Position numbers and translations under genes: made by a program. The notes under the pieces are model-generated. The model did not search any database. It had not been told where the DNA came from and was given only the letters and a program-made list of their open reading frames with translations. From contig NZ_CP017415.1 of assembly GCF_001753245.1 (NCBI RefSeq), forward strand, positions 3,032,040-3,096,039: a stretch of DNA of 64,000 nucleotides, read 5' to 3'. Positions 41,002 to 49,195 of this stretch are shown piece by piece; the first letter of the stretch is position 1; every line of letters begins with the position of its first letter. The stretch is from Acidihalobacter yilgarnensis. GTDB taxonomy: Bacteria > Pseudomonadota > Gammaproteobacteria > DSM-5130 > Acidihalobacteraceae.

Positions 41002-41128
41002 AGTGTCACCTTAAAAACAGTTGGTTGGACGGGCCCCGGAATCGCCGGGGAAGCGGCGGAGAGCAAGTCTAACATCCCTGGCGCAAGCCCCGTCCACCGT
41101 CGCCATTCAACGACGTGGAGCGCTTAAC

Positions 41129-41290
41129 ATGATGCGACTGGCAACGATGGGAGGGGCCACCCTCGGCAGTTGGCTCGGCTGGGATCTTGGACAGCCCGAT
41201 GGTACCGGGCTCGCCATCGCGCTCAGCAGCGTGGGCACGGTGGCCGGCGTGATTCTGGGTTGGTGGCTGGTCCGCCGCTACCTGGAGTAA
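41129..41290 (+). CDS. Small single-pass or hairpin membrane protein (53 residues)
   Basis: From ATG 41129 (ATG 41132 also possible), with GTGGAG 10 bases upstream, the protein reads MMRLATMGGATLGSWLGWDL, then a Gly-rich hydrophobic helix (GLAIALSSVGTVAGVILGWW) and a basic end LVRRYLE. Glycine-zipper-like spacing is visible. No family recognised. It lies between a divergent porin and the LysR gene. Confidence 0.6.
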   Translation: MMRLATMGGATLGSWLGWDLGQPDGTGLAIALSSVGTVAGVILGWWLVRRYLE

Positions 41291-41352
41291 TGTGGACCCG
41301 CCCAGCAAGCGATAGGCCTATAATCGCTGCGAATCACCGCTGGAACCTCACC

Positions 41353-42255
41353 ATGCGCATCACTCTGGATGCCCTCAATGTGCTCGATGCCATCGATCGC
41401 AAGGGCAGTTTCGCCGCCGCGGCCGAGACCCTGCATCGCGTACCCTCGGCTGTGACCTATACGGTACAAAAGCTAGAGCAGGATCTGGATCTGGCGCTGT
41501 TCGACCGCAGCGGCCACCGTGCGCGACTGACGCCTGCGGGGCGCAAACTGGTACAGGAAGGCCGGCACCTGCTGCGCGCCGCAGACGATCTCGAATCCCT
41601 GGTCAAACGGGTTGCCACCGGCTGGGAAACAGAGCTGCGCATCGCCATCAGCGACCTCATCCCGGTCGCACGGCTCTACGCCATCCTGGGCGAATTCTAC
41701 GACGCTGGACATGCCACCCGACTGCGCCTGAGCGAAGAAACCTTCGGCGGCAATTGGGATGCGCTGATGAGCGGGCGCGCGGACCTCATCGTCGGTGCCC
41801 CCGGCGACGGCCCACCGGAGGGTGGCTACAACGTGCGGCCGCTGGGCGAGGTCAGCTTCGTCTTCGTGGTAGCGCCGCAGCACCCGCTGGCACGCGTCGA
41901 GGAGCCGATACCGGAGTCGATAATTCGCCAGCATCGCGTCATCGTGGCGGCCGACTCCTCTCGCCATCTGCCGCCCCGCAGTTCCGGTATCGCCGGCACG
42001 CAAGACATACTCACCTTACCCAGCATGGAGGCCAAACGCGAGGCACACTGCCGCGGCCTGGGCATTGGCTACATGCCACGCCATCTGGTCGCACGAGATC
42101 TTGCCAGCGGGCGATTACTCGCCCGCAAGGTCGCCACGGACATAGCGCACCCCCGCTTGGCCCTCGCCTGGCGCGAAAACACCGAAGGCCTCGCGCTGGA
42201 CTGGTTCCTCTCCCGACTCTCCCGGCTCGACTGGGTCGAGGGCATCATCGATTAA
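41353..42255 (+). CDS. LysR-family transcriptional regulator
   Basis: The 300-residue LTTR has an N-terminal winged helix-turn-helix (about 1-60: LNVLDAIDRKGSFAAAAETL, VPSAVTYTVQKLEQDL, LFDRSGHRARLTPAG) and a two-lobed effector domain. The start ATG 41353 fits the usual N-terminus; there is a 61-base gap from the small membrane protein. It converges with the pirin gene, overlapping it by 4 bases. Its target is unknown. Confidence 0.93.
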   Translation: MRITLDALNVLDAIDRKGSFAAAAETLHRVPSAVTYTVQKLEQDLDLALFDRSGHRARLTPAGRKLVQEGRHLLRAADDLESLVKRVATGWETELRIAISDLIPVARLYAILGEFYDAGHATRLRLSEETFGGNWDALMSGRADLIVGAPGDGPPEGGYNVRPLGEVSFVFVVAPQHPLARVEEPIPESIIRQHRVIVAADSSRHLPPRSSGIAGTQDILTLPSMEAKREAHCRGLGIGYMPRHLVARDLASGRLLARKVATDIAHPRLALAWRENTEGLALDWFLSRLSRLDWVEGIID

Positions 42256-42977
42256 CCCACCGCCCCGCCCAACTGCGGCAGATCGAAGAGCAACGCCTCG
42301 ATCTCCCCAGTGGCCGTCAGCCGCAAGACCTCCTGCGCATCGGCCTCGACCGCATCGCCGGGACTCAAAGACAGGCCGTTGAGTTCCCCCGTACCACGGG
42401 CAATGAACAAGTACGCCACTCGCGCCGATGCCGGCACAAATTCGACTACCTCACCAGCCGGCAGCAGGGTCGCGTACAAGGCCATATCCTGATGCACCCG
42501 CACGGAACCTTCGCGGCCATCCCCGGAGGCAACCAGGCGCCAGCGCGCCGTCCGCTCGGCGGTCGAATAGGCGCGTTGTTCGTAGCTTGGCTCAAGCCCC
42601 GCCGTATCGGGCAGCACCCATATCTGCAGAAAGTGCACCGGCAGCGTATCCGAGGCATTGTATTCACTGTGGCTGACGCCAGTACCCGCGCTCATGCGCT
42701 GCACCTCGCCGGGTTGGATCAGTGCGCGGTTACCCAAGTTATCGCGATGCTCCAACGCCCCCTCAAGCACGTAACTCACGATTTCCATGTCCCGGTGCGC
42801 GTGCGTGGCGAATCCTGCGCCAGGCGCGACCCGATCCTCATTGATCACACGCAGATACGAAACACCCATATGGCTCGGATCGTGATAGCCGGCGAACGAG
42901 AAACTATGGTGGCTGTTCAACCAGCCATGACTGCCTCGACCGCGTTCCTCGCTCTTGCGTAGCTTGAGCATTTCCAT
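42252..42977 (-). CDS. Pirin-family bicupin protein
   Basis: This 241-residue protein belongs to the YhhW/pirin quercetinase-like family. The metal site lies in FATHAHRDMEIVSYVLEG and GTGVSHSEYN (His-x-His, His, Glu). Starting residues MEMLKLRKSEERGRGSHGWL and HSFSFAGYHDPSHMGVSYLR are typical. It may act as a quercetin-type dioxygenase or redox-responsive cofactor. A LysR gene next to pirin is a frequent pairing. Confidence 0.92.
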   Translation of the reverse strand: MEMLKLRKSEERGRGSHGWLNSHHSFSFAGYHDPSHMGVSYLRVINEDRVAPGAGFATHAHRDMEIVSYVLEGALEHRDNLGNRALIQPGEVQRMSAGTGVSHSEYNASDTLPVHFLQIWVLPDTAGLEPSYEQRAYSTAERTARWRLVASGDGREGSVRVHQDMALYATLLPAGEVVEFVPASARVAYLFIARGTGELNGLSLSPGDAVEADAQEVLRLTATGEIEALLFDLPQLGGAVG

Positions 42978-43148
42978 GCCTCCGGCGTGGCCTGTAAAAT
43001 ACGAATGAATGAACTGATCCTAACCCGCGCCCGCCTCCTGTCAGCTGAAGGTTTTTGCACAAGTTCTTCAGGAATTTCGAGCGCACGTGATTGCACCGTG
43101 CGATCATGCCCCCCATATCAGCCCGCATAGCCATTACCTTCGACACCC

Positions 43149-43487
43149 ATGGACAAATCACGTATTTATCGCATCGTTTTCCACAACCAAGGGAGCCTGT
43201 ACGAGCTGCACGCACGCAAGATCGCGCAGAGCAGCATGTACGCCTTTCTCGAAGTTGAGGACATCGTCTTCGGCGAACGCTCCGCGGTCCTCGTCGACCC
43301 CGCAGAAGAGCGTCTCAAGGCCGAGTTCGCGGGCGTCAAGCGCAGCTATATTCCATTGCAGTCGGTGGTGCGCATCGACGAGGTCGAAAAGGCCGGTACC
43401 AATCGCATCCTCGCCGAGGCCGGCACGCAGGCCGGCGGCAAGATCGCCGCCTTTCCCTACCCAACACCGCCACGCCCAGCCGAATAG
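43149..43487 (+). CDS. DUF1820-family protein
   Basis: This 112-residue protein begins MDKSRIYRIVFHNQGSLYEL and has the conserved DIVFGERSAVLVDPAEERLK and RSYIPLQSVVRIDEVEKAGT of DUF1820, a small cytosolic family of unknown function in Gammaproteobacteria. It is a single gene between divergent pirin and the convergent oxidoreductase. Confidence 0.88.
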   Translation: MDKSRIYRIVFHNQGSLYELHARKIAQSSMYAFLEVEDIVFGERSAVLVDPAEERLKAEFAGVKRSYIPLQSVVRIDEVEKAGTNRILAEAGTQAGGKIAAFPYPTPPRPAE

Positions 43488-43500
43488 CCCGGCGTCCCCG

Positions 43501-44496
43501 TCAGGGCAGCAGCACGAGCTTGCCTTGTACCCGTCCTCCCTCGATTTGCGTATGCGCTGCCGCCGCTTCGGCGAGCACATAGCGGTGGCTGACGTGCAGG
43601 CGTAGGCATCCCTGATCGATGAGTTCGGCGCAGCGATCCAGAATCTCGCCCTGATGCGCCCGCGCCTCCGGAAGATCACGCATCAACGGCGTCAGCATCA
43701 GCTCAAAACCAATCTTGAGATTACGCGTACGCGCCTCTCTCCAAACCGTGCCGGCGGCGGGCTCGAGCAACGTAATCAGACTGCCGTAATGGGCCGTGGC
43801 GTCGATGCTGCGCGTGAAGGTTTCGCCGCCGACCGTATCGAAGCACACATCCACACCCCGTCCGTCGGTCCACTTTGCGATCGCCTCAACGAAATCCTCA
43901 CGCCGATAATCGATCACGTGGTCCGCCCCCAACGCGCGGACGAAGGCCGCCTTCTCGGCCGTCCCAACGGTGGTCACCACGCGCGCGCCAGCCCATTTGG
44001 CCAGTTGGATCGCAACGTGGCCAACGCCACCGGCCCCTGCATGCACGAGCACCGTCTGCCCAGCCTGCAAAGCGGCGCGATCGAACAATCCTTCCCAGGC
44101 CGTCAGCAGAACCAACGGCCCGGCCGCGGCCTCCGCAAAATCGATCGATTTGGGTTTTCGCCGCGCGAGGGATGCCTCCAGCACGACATATTCGGCGTAA
44201 CTGCCCGGCTCTCGGCCCAGACCGCCGTTGCAATACCAAACCTCATCGCCGGGTTTGAATGCGTTCACACCCGCGCCGACTTCGCAGATCACGCCGGCGC
44301 CATCGAGCCCGAGAATGGCCGGCAATGCATCCGGAAAAAACAGACCGCGGCTGCGCAGTTTGGTATCGATCGGATTGACCCCGGCGGCATGTACACGCAC
44401 CTTGACCTGGCCGGCCCCGTCTATAGCCGGTTCCGCCACCTCGGCAAGCTGCAACACCTCCGGACCACCCGCCGCCAACATCTGAATCGCCTTCAT
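43501..44496 (-). CDS. MDR-family NADPH:quinone oxidoreductase
   Basis: The 331-residue medium-chain dehydrogenase/reductase starts at ATG 44496 (MKAIQMLAAGGPEVLQLAEV), 8 bases after AGGAGG. It has a GroES-like domain with VHAAGVNPIDTKLRSRG and LGLDGAGVICEVG, and a Rossmann domain with VLVHAGAGGVGHVAIQLAKW. It lacks the zinc-site cysteines of alcohol dehydrogenases, so it fits the zeta-crystallin/quinone-reductase group. Confidence 0.9.
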   Translation of the reverse strand: MKAIQMLAAGGPEVLQLAEVAEPAIDGAGQVKVRVHAAGVNPIDTKLRSRGLFFPDALPAILGLDGAGVICEVGAGVNAFKPGDEVWYCNGGLGREPGSYAEYVVLEASLARRKPKSIDFAEAAAGPLVLLTAWEGLFDRAALQAGQTVLVHAGAGGVGHVAIQLAKWAGARVVTTVGTAEKAAFVRALGADHVIDYRREDFVEAIAKWTDGRGVDVCFDTVGGETFTRSIDATAHYGSLITLLEPAAGTVWREARTRNLKIGFELMLTPLMRDLPEARAHQGEILDRCAELIDQGCLRLHVSHRYVLAEAAAAHTQIEGGRVQGKLVLLP

Positions 44497-44593
44497 GGCC
44501 ATACCTCCTGTATCACTGCATGGCACTCACGCGAGCGCCGGATTAGGAGGTTTGACGATAACGCATTCGCCGTCGCGAATCGGTTCACCAGAA

Positions 44594-44622
44594 TAAAAAA
44601 GGTCCGGCACAAAGGCCGGACC
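44594..44622 (-). terminator. Rho-independent terminator
   Basis: On the minus strand an 8-base-pair perfect stem (GGTCCGGC / GCCGGACC, six-base loop) is directly followed by six T. It lies about 150 bases beyond the sulfurtransferase stop and can end either that transcript or the candidate small RNA that reaches it. Confidence 0.75.
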
Positions 44623-44703
44623 CAATGGAGAACATCTGCAGACCTCAAGTCGGGCCGGGGGATGACGCTACCACTCCCCGGCTGGAGGGAGATGACTTAA
44701 GGC
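44595..44703 (-). ncRNA. Candidate small RNA (about 109 nt)
   Basis: In a 279-base gap, the minus strand shows a promoter-like pair (see 44710-44738). A long hairpin follows: outer stem CCTTAAGTC/GACTTGAGG at 44702-44694 and 44651-44643, inner stem GCCGGGG/CCCCGGC at 44682-44676... and 44660-44654. The rho-independent terminator comes next. The internal bulge contains ATCTCCCTCC, which is anti-Shine-Dalgarno in character. No open reading frame fits. I recognise no known family (not 6S, SRP or tmRNA). Expression is untested. Confidence 0.4.
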
Positions 44704-44709
44704 ACCATA

Positions 44710-44738
44710 AGTTTAGACAATCGAAATGATTACAACAA
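44710..44738 (-). promoter_or_regulatory. Candidate promoter of the small RNA
   Basis: On the minus strand TTGTTG (44738-44733) and TAAACT (44715-44710) are separated by exactly 17 bases, placing a start site near 44703, at the foot of the hairpin. Matches to consensus are 3/6 and 4/6, so this is suggestive only. Confidence 0.35.
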
Positions 44739-44775
44739 GCCTGAGTTATGCGGGCATAAGCACAAATCCATACCC

Positions 44776-45615
44776 CTAGGCGATCGGGCGTGTCGGGTCC
44801 CGAATCCACTCGCTCCACGACCCCGGATACAGTCGCCCGCCGGGCAAACCGGCATGCGTCATGGCCAGCAGCAAGTGGCAGGCGGTTACGCCCGATCCGC
44901 ACATGGCGACGACCGTCTCGGCGGGCGCACCCGATAGCAGCGATTCAATCTGCTCACGTAGCGCTGCGGCAGGCAAAAAATGTCCACGTTCATCCAGCAA
45001 GTGGGTGAAGGGATGGTTCACCGCACCGGGCACATGCCCCGCCACCGGGTCGATGGGTTCGACCTCCCCCCTGTAGCGCGCGGCGGCCCGCACATCGATC
45101 AGGCAACATCGGCGATCCGCCAGTGCGGTCTGCAGCGCCTCCACCCCCAGGCTAAGGTCTACGCGCGGCGTGCCGGTGAAGCTTCGTGGCGTCGGCACCG
45201 ATGACTGCGTCTCCAGTGCATGGCCAGCGGCCAACCAGGCCTGCACGCCACCATCGAGTACGCAGACATCGGCGTGGCCGAGCCAGCGCAGCAGCCACCA
45301 TAACCGTGCCGCATAGACACCACCGGCGTCGTCGTAGGCAACCACACGCACCCCGGGGCAGATCCCCCACTCGCCGCAACGCGCGCCGAACGCCTCAGGC
45401 GTCGGCAGCGGATGACGCCCCGTATCTGGTCCAAGATGTCCGGAAAGCGCCTCATCGAGATGCGCATACACCGCACCGGGCAGATGCCCGGCCAGATAGG
45501 CCTGTCGCCCCGCGTTCGGGTGTGCGAGATCGAAACGACAGTCGACCAAGACTATCGACGCGTGCGCGTTCAGCGCACGCGCGAGGGCATCGGCATCGAT
45601 CAGGCAATCCGACAT
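44776..45615 (-). CDS. sseA: 3-mercaptopyruvate/thiosulfate sulfurtransferase (two rhodanese domains)
   Basis: The 279-residue protein has two rhodanese domains. The N-terminal one is inactive (LVDCRFDLAHPNAGRQAYLA). The C-terminal one has the active-site loop MCGSGVTACHLLLAM; CGSGVT is the form typical of mercaptopyruvate sulfurtransferases, while thiosulfate enzymes have CRxGxR. ATG 45615 is preceded by AGAGGA. It starts 2 bases after the msrA stop, so the two form an operon. Confidence 0.9.
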   Translation of the reverse strand: MSDCLIDADALARALNAHASIVLVDCRFDLAHPNAGRQAYLAGHLPGAVYAHLDEALSGHLGPDTGRHPLPTPEAFGARCGEWGICPGVRVVAYDDAGGVYAARLWWLLRWLGHADVCVLDGGVQAWLAAGHALETQSSVPTPRSFTGTPRVDLSLGVEALQTALADRRCCLIDVRAAARYRGEVEPIDPVAGHVPGAVNHPFTHLLDERGHFLPAAALREQIESLLSGAPAETVVAMCGSGVTACHLLLAMTHAGLPGGRLYPGSWSEWIRDPTRPIA

Positions 45616-45617
45616 CT

Positions 45618-46286
45618 TCAATCCTCTTTCGCGCGGCCCATCGGGGTCAGCGACGGGCACGCCACGCGGGTTCCGCCAAGGCCGCAATAACCAGCCGGGT
45701 GCTGGGCCAGGTATTGCTGGTGATAATCCTCCGCCAGATAGAAGGTTTCCATGAGACCGATCTCGGTGGTGATCTCCCCACAACCGGCAGCACTCAAAGC
45801 CGTCTGGTAGGCCGTGCGCGAAGCCTCGGCGATTGCCAGCGAGGCTGCATCGTGAGCAAGAATAAGCGAGCGGTACTGGGTGCCGACGTCATTACCCTGG
45901 CGCATGCCCTGCGTCGGATCGTGACTCTCCCAGAAACAGCACAACAGCTCGGCATAGGTAATCGCGTCAGGATCGTAGACCACACGCACCACCTCGGCAT
46001 GCCCGGTCAAGCCCGAACAAACTTCATCATAAGTGGGATTTCGCGTATATCCACCGGCATAACCGACGGCAGTCACCCAAACGCCCGGCACTTGCCAGAA
46101 GCGTCGCTCCGCGCCCCAGAAACAACCCAGACCGAAGGTCGCCAAATGCGATGTTGCGGGATAAGGCGGCAGCAAACTACGCCCCGTCACTCTATGGGGT
46201 GCCGGCAACGGCAACGGCTCATTGCGGCCAGGCAAGGCCTGCTCCGCGCCCGGCAAGGCGCTTGTTTCGTGATTTGACCAGAACAT
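45618..46286 (-). CDS. msrA: Peptide-methionine (S)-S-oxide reductase MsrA
   Basis: MsrA repairs methionine-S-sulfoxide. From ATG 46286, with AGGA 9 bases upstream, it has 222 residues. [19 protein letters not shown] carries the catalytic Cys55. [50 protein letters not shown] and the C-terminal resolving region [16 protein letters not shown] match the long E. coli type. ATG 46301 is an alternative. Confidence 0.96.
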   Translation of the reverse strand: MFWSNHETSALPGAEQALPGRNEPLPLPAPHRVTGRSLLPPYPATSHLATFGLGCFWGAERRFWQVPGVWVTAVGYAGGYTRNPTYDEVCSGLTGHAEVVRVVYDPDAITYAELLCCFWESHDPTQGMRQGNDVGTQYRSLILAHDAASLAIAEASRTAYQTALSAAGCGEITTEIGLMETFYLAEDYHQQYLAQHPAGYCGLGGTRVACPSLTPMGRAKED

Positions 46287-46326
46287 CGGCGCTATCCTCA
46301 TTCAAGGTTTCGTTCGGTGGCATGAC

Positions 46327-47175
46327 TCAATCTTCCTGGGTATAGGCGCGGATAATGTAACCCCCTGATTTCTCATCATGCTCAAGCACCAACAGCCCCC
46401 TAGTCTGAGCCTCCTCCAACAAGGTACTGAAGGTACGGAAACCATAATAGGACTCGCTGAAACCTGGCTTGCGACGCTTGAGCGCCTGCTTGACCATCGA
46501 ACCCCAGACCTTCTCCTCCTCGCCTCGTTCCTCGAACAGATCCTCCACCGTCGCCATCAGCTGCTCCAGCCCCTCCTGGCGGCGAGTCTCGCCATCGGCT
46601 TCGGCCTGATCGGCCTCGATCTCCCCGCTGCCCGGCGCGTTCTTGCGCGTCGCCTGGGCCTTGGGTGCGGGCTTCTTGGGCGTGGTACGACGCGGCTTGG
46701 CGGTCGCCCGCACAAGGTCGTCGTAATAGATAAACTCGTCGCAATTGGCGATCAACAGGTCCGAGGTCGATTCCTTGACACCCACCCCGATCACGACCTT
46801 GTTGTTCTCTCGCAACTTGCTGACCAGCGGCGAAAAATCCGAGTCACCGCTAACGATCACGAAGGTATCGAGGTGCGCCTTGGTGTAACACAGATCCAGT
46901 GCGTCCACGACCATGCGGATGTCGGCCGAATTCTTGCCCGACTGGCGCACATGCGGTATCTCGATCAGTTCGAAGGCCGCCTCGTGCATGGCTGCCTTGT
47001 ATTCCTTGTAGCGCTCCCAGTCGCAGTAAGCCTTCTTGACCACGATATTCCCCTTGAGCAGCAGGCGCTCCAGGATCTTCTGCATGTCGAAACGCGCGTA
47101 ACGCGCGTCGCGCACACCAAGCGCCACGTTCTCGAAATCGCAGAAAACGGCCATATTCTGAGTGGCGTTAACCAT
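46327..47175 (-). CDS. NYN-domain (PIN-like) nuclease with C-terminal OST-HTH/LOTUS-like domain
   Basis: This 282-residue LabA/DUF88-type protein has an NYN domain (about 8-155) with acidic residues in VFCDFENVALG, SADIRMVVDALDL and FVIVSGDSDFSPLVSKLREN, expected to hold Mg2+ for RNA cleavage. A basic Pro/Lys linker (RTTPKKPAPKAQATRK) follows, and a C-terminal domain (about 205-275) of OST-HTH/LOTUS character that ends with GYIIRAYTQED. It likely processes RNA; the target is unknown. Confidence 0.88.
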   Translation of the reverse strand: MVNATQNMAVFCDFENVALGVRDARYARFDMQKILERLLLKGNIVVKKAYCDWERYKEYKAAMHEAAFELIEIPHVRQSGKNSADIRMVVDALDLCYTKAHLDTFVIVSGDSDFSPLVSKLRENNKVVIGVGVKESTSDLLIANCDEFIYYDDLVRATAKPRRTTPKKPAPKAQATRKNAPGSGEIEADQAEADGETRRQEGLEQLMATVEDLFEERGEEEKVWGSMVKQALKRRKPGFSESYYGFRTFSTLLEEAQTRGLLVLEHDEKSGGYIIRAYTQED

Positions 47176-47267
47176 GCAGCGCGCCTCGCCTCATTCGCGT
47201 GCCGCCCGCATGCGCCAGCCGCCATCGGCGGGTGTAAGCTGCGGATTCGTTCACTCTGGTCCACGTC

Positions 47268-47702
47268 ATGTCCATCGCATCCTATTTAATCCCAACGGTC
47301 ATCGTCGGCTATCTCGCCTGGCAGTGGCGACCCCTGTGGCGCGCGCGCCGGCAACGCGGACAAGCCGCCCTCGGGCTGGAGCGCGTATTTCCGGCAGGCG
47401 TGCCCGACAAGGCTGCAGTCTACTTCTGGAGCAGCCACTGCGTCATGTGCCGGGGCATGACCCCGATCATCGAGCGCTTGGCGCAGGAACGCGGCGACAT
47501 CGCCTGCCTCGACGCCGAACGTGAGGTGACGCTGGCCAAGGGACTTGGCGTCATGGCAACGCCAAGTCTGGTCGTAATACGCGGGGGACACATTGCACGC
47601 ATCGTGGTCGGTGCGCAGTCGGAACCGCGCATTCGCCGATTGCTCGATGAAACGCCTTCCGACCCGGATGCGCCGGGGGATTCGAACGGTTCGCGCGGCT
47701 AG
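47268..47702 (+). CDS. Membrane-anchored thioredoxin-family protein
   Basis: The 144-residue protein has an N-terminal membrane segment (SYLIPTVIVGYLAWQW) followed by a thioredoxin fold. The active site is SSHCVMCRGMTPIIERLAQE (CVMC) and the cis-Pro region is GVMATPSLVVIRGG. It converges with copD, overlapping it by 4 bases. Its proximity to the copper genes suggests, but does not prove, a role in metal-site thiol chemistry. Confidence 0.85.
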   Translation: MSIASYLIPTVIVGYLAWQWRPLWRARRQRGQAALGLERVFPAGVPDKAAVYFWSSHCVMCRGMTPIIERLAQERGDIACLDAEREVTLAKGLGVMATPSLVVIRGGHIARIVVGAQSEPRIRRLLDETPSDPDAPGDSNGSRG

Positions 47703-48748
47703 GCCTGCGAACCCTGCCGCACGAAGGGGACAACAACCGCGACGGCAGGCGCAGGCGCAAATCCCATGTGGCGCATGTCTGCCGGGGGCATACCGTGATG
47801 CAGCACTGACGCTGCCGCCAGCACCAGCACACCCAGAACGCTCTCGATATGAACGGCACGGGCGCAGCGCGACAGCAGGTGGGCCCCACCAGGCGCGGTA
47901 GAGAGTGGCTGCCAGCCGGGTACGCGTGCCCAGAATGATGACCGGCCGACGGGCAAACCGACCCAGCGGCGAAGCGCTGGAAGCTTGTGGTAGCGATTGT
48001 GGCCACCGAGATAGACCATCCATGCGACCAGTATCACCTTGAATGACAACACCTGTCCGTACCGGCTCTGCCACAGGTCGTCCACCCGCTCCAAGCCACC
48101 CCAGGCGTTGTACACCCCAGAAACCACAATCGCGATCAATGCAATCGTGGCGACGCTCGACAGACGGGCGAACACCTCGACCGAGAGCATGCGCTCGACA
48201 TCCACCTGTCTCATCAGCGCCGGGAACACAAGCAACGACATGGCAAACAGCCCACCCACCCAGATACCGCTGGACAGCACATGCACACAGTCGACCCAGA
48301 CACCGATTGAGTAGATACCCTGATCGCCGGCATGCCCGGTTGCGCTGCGTGAAAACACCACCACCAGCAATACGACCATCGCCAGCCACGCAGCGGCACC
48401 GCGCCAGCCGCGCACGAATCCCACCAACCAACACACCCACAGGATGGCCACCGCGACCATACGCGTCTGCCAGATGAGACCGAAGTGCGTCTTATGCACG
48501 ACCAGCGGCAGATAAGTCGGCAAGGCGGAGAACGCAGCACCGCTGAATTCGAGTGTACGCGAGGCCAACAATACGCCGCTGGCCACGGTCAGCAGCGCCA
48601 GCGCGATCCCCAAACCCGCCCAGAGTCGCGCATGAAAATACCCCGGCGCGTGCCGGGGTATCACCCAAATCGCGCAGGCCAACACACCGGCGCATGCCGA
48701 GATGGCCATGACGTCCAGCCAGGTCGCCAGAACGAAGAAGGATTCCAT
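47699..48748 (-). CDS. copD: Copper resistance protein CopD
   Basis: CopD-family inner-membrane proteins act in copper import together with CopC. The 349-residue product has about eight helices. It carries family landmarks VHKTHFGLIWQTRM, CVHVLSSGIWVGGLFAMSLL and KVILVAWMVYLGGHNRYHKL, with histidines that can bind Cu. It starts 9 bases after the copC stop and ends the copper operon. Confidence 0.92.
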   Translation of the reverse strand: MESFFVLATWLDVMAISACAGVLACAIWVIPRHAPGYFHARLWAGLGIALALLTVASGVLLASRTLEFSGAAFSALPTYLPLVVHKTHFGLIWQTRMVAVAILWVCWLVGFVRGWRGAAAWLAMVVLLVVVFSRSATGHAGDQGIYSIGVWVDCVHVLSSGIWVGGLFAMSLLVFPALMRQVDVERMLSVEVFARLSSVATIALIAIVVSGVYNAWGGLERVDDLWQSRYGQVLSFKVILVAWMVYLGGHNRYHKLPALRRWVGLPVGRSSFWARVPGWQPLSTAPGGAHLLSRCARAVHIESVLGVLVLAAASVLHHGMPPADMRHMGFAPAPAVAVVVPFVRQGSQA

Positions 48749-48757
48749 CGCGCCCGC

Positions 48758-49129
48758 CTATTTCACATTGAACGGGAACTTGCCCTCTGTATGGTGGCCA
48801 TCGCGCGCGACGACGCTCCACTGTACCCAGTACTGGCCTGGTGCCAGTGGCTTGAGGTTCGTCTCAAGCAATCTCGGGTTGCTAGCCGGCACCTGGCTGC
48901 CGCCGGTGTTGACGACCTGCCCGGCGCCGCTCTCGACGGTAATCTTCGAAAACAAGGCATTGAGATCGGCATCGAACCAGATGCGAACCTGTTTGGGTGC
49001 GCTCGCTTCCGTAGCCCCCACCTGAGGCGAGGACTTCACCGGGAAGGCGTGTGCCCACGCCGGTGCCGCCATGGAGAAACCGGCCAGCAGGCCGAAAACG
49101 ATCCCGAACTGCTTCACGCTACGCAACAT
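48758..49129 (-). CDS. copC: Periplasmic copper-binding protein CopC
   Basis: This 123-residue protein has a signal peptide ending AWA, so the mature protein begins HAFPVKSSPQVGA. An N-terminal His at the mature end is a Cu(II) ligand in this family (His1 of the His-brace). The C-terminal VVARDGHHTEGKFPFNVK supplies the other His/Asp ligands. Met-rich Cu(I) loop is absent. It lies 66 bases after the outer-membrane gene and 9 bases before copD. Confidence 0.94.
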   Translation of the reverse strand: MLRSVKQFGIVFGLLAGFSMAAPAWAHAFPVKSSPQVGATEASAPKQVRIWFDADLNALFSKITVESGAGQVVNTGGSQVPASNPRLLETNLKPLAPGQYWVQWSVVARDGHHTEGKFPFNVK

Positions 49130-49195
49130 CTAACTACTCCTGTTGATATGGGTCGCCCCCTGCCCGCCGGCTCAAGGCCGGTCTTGGTCTCCGGC

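Noticed and set aside
41754-42962. 402-residue plus-strand frame
   Set aside because: Overlaps both LysR (another frame) and pirin (antisense); no homology.
44595-44775. 6S, SRP or tmRNA in the gap
   Set aside because: The diagnostic motifs of those RNAs (for example the SRP tetraloop region) are absent.
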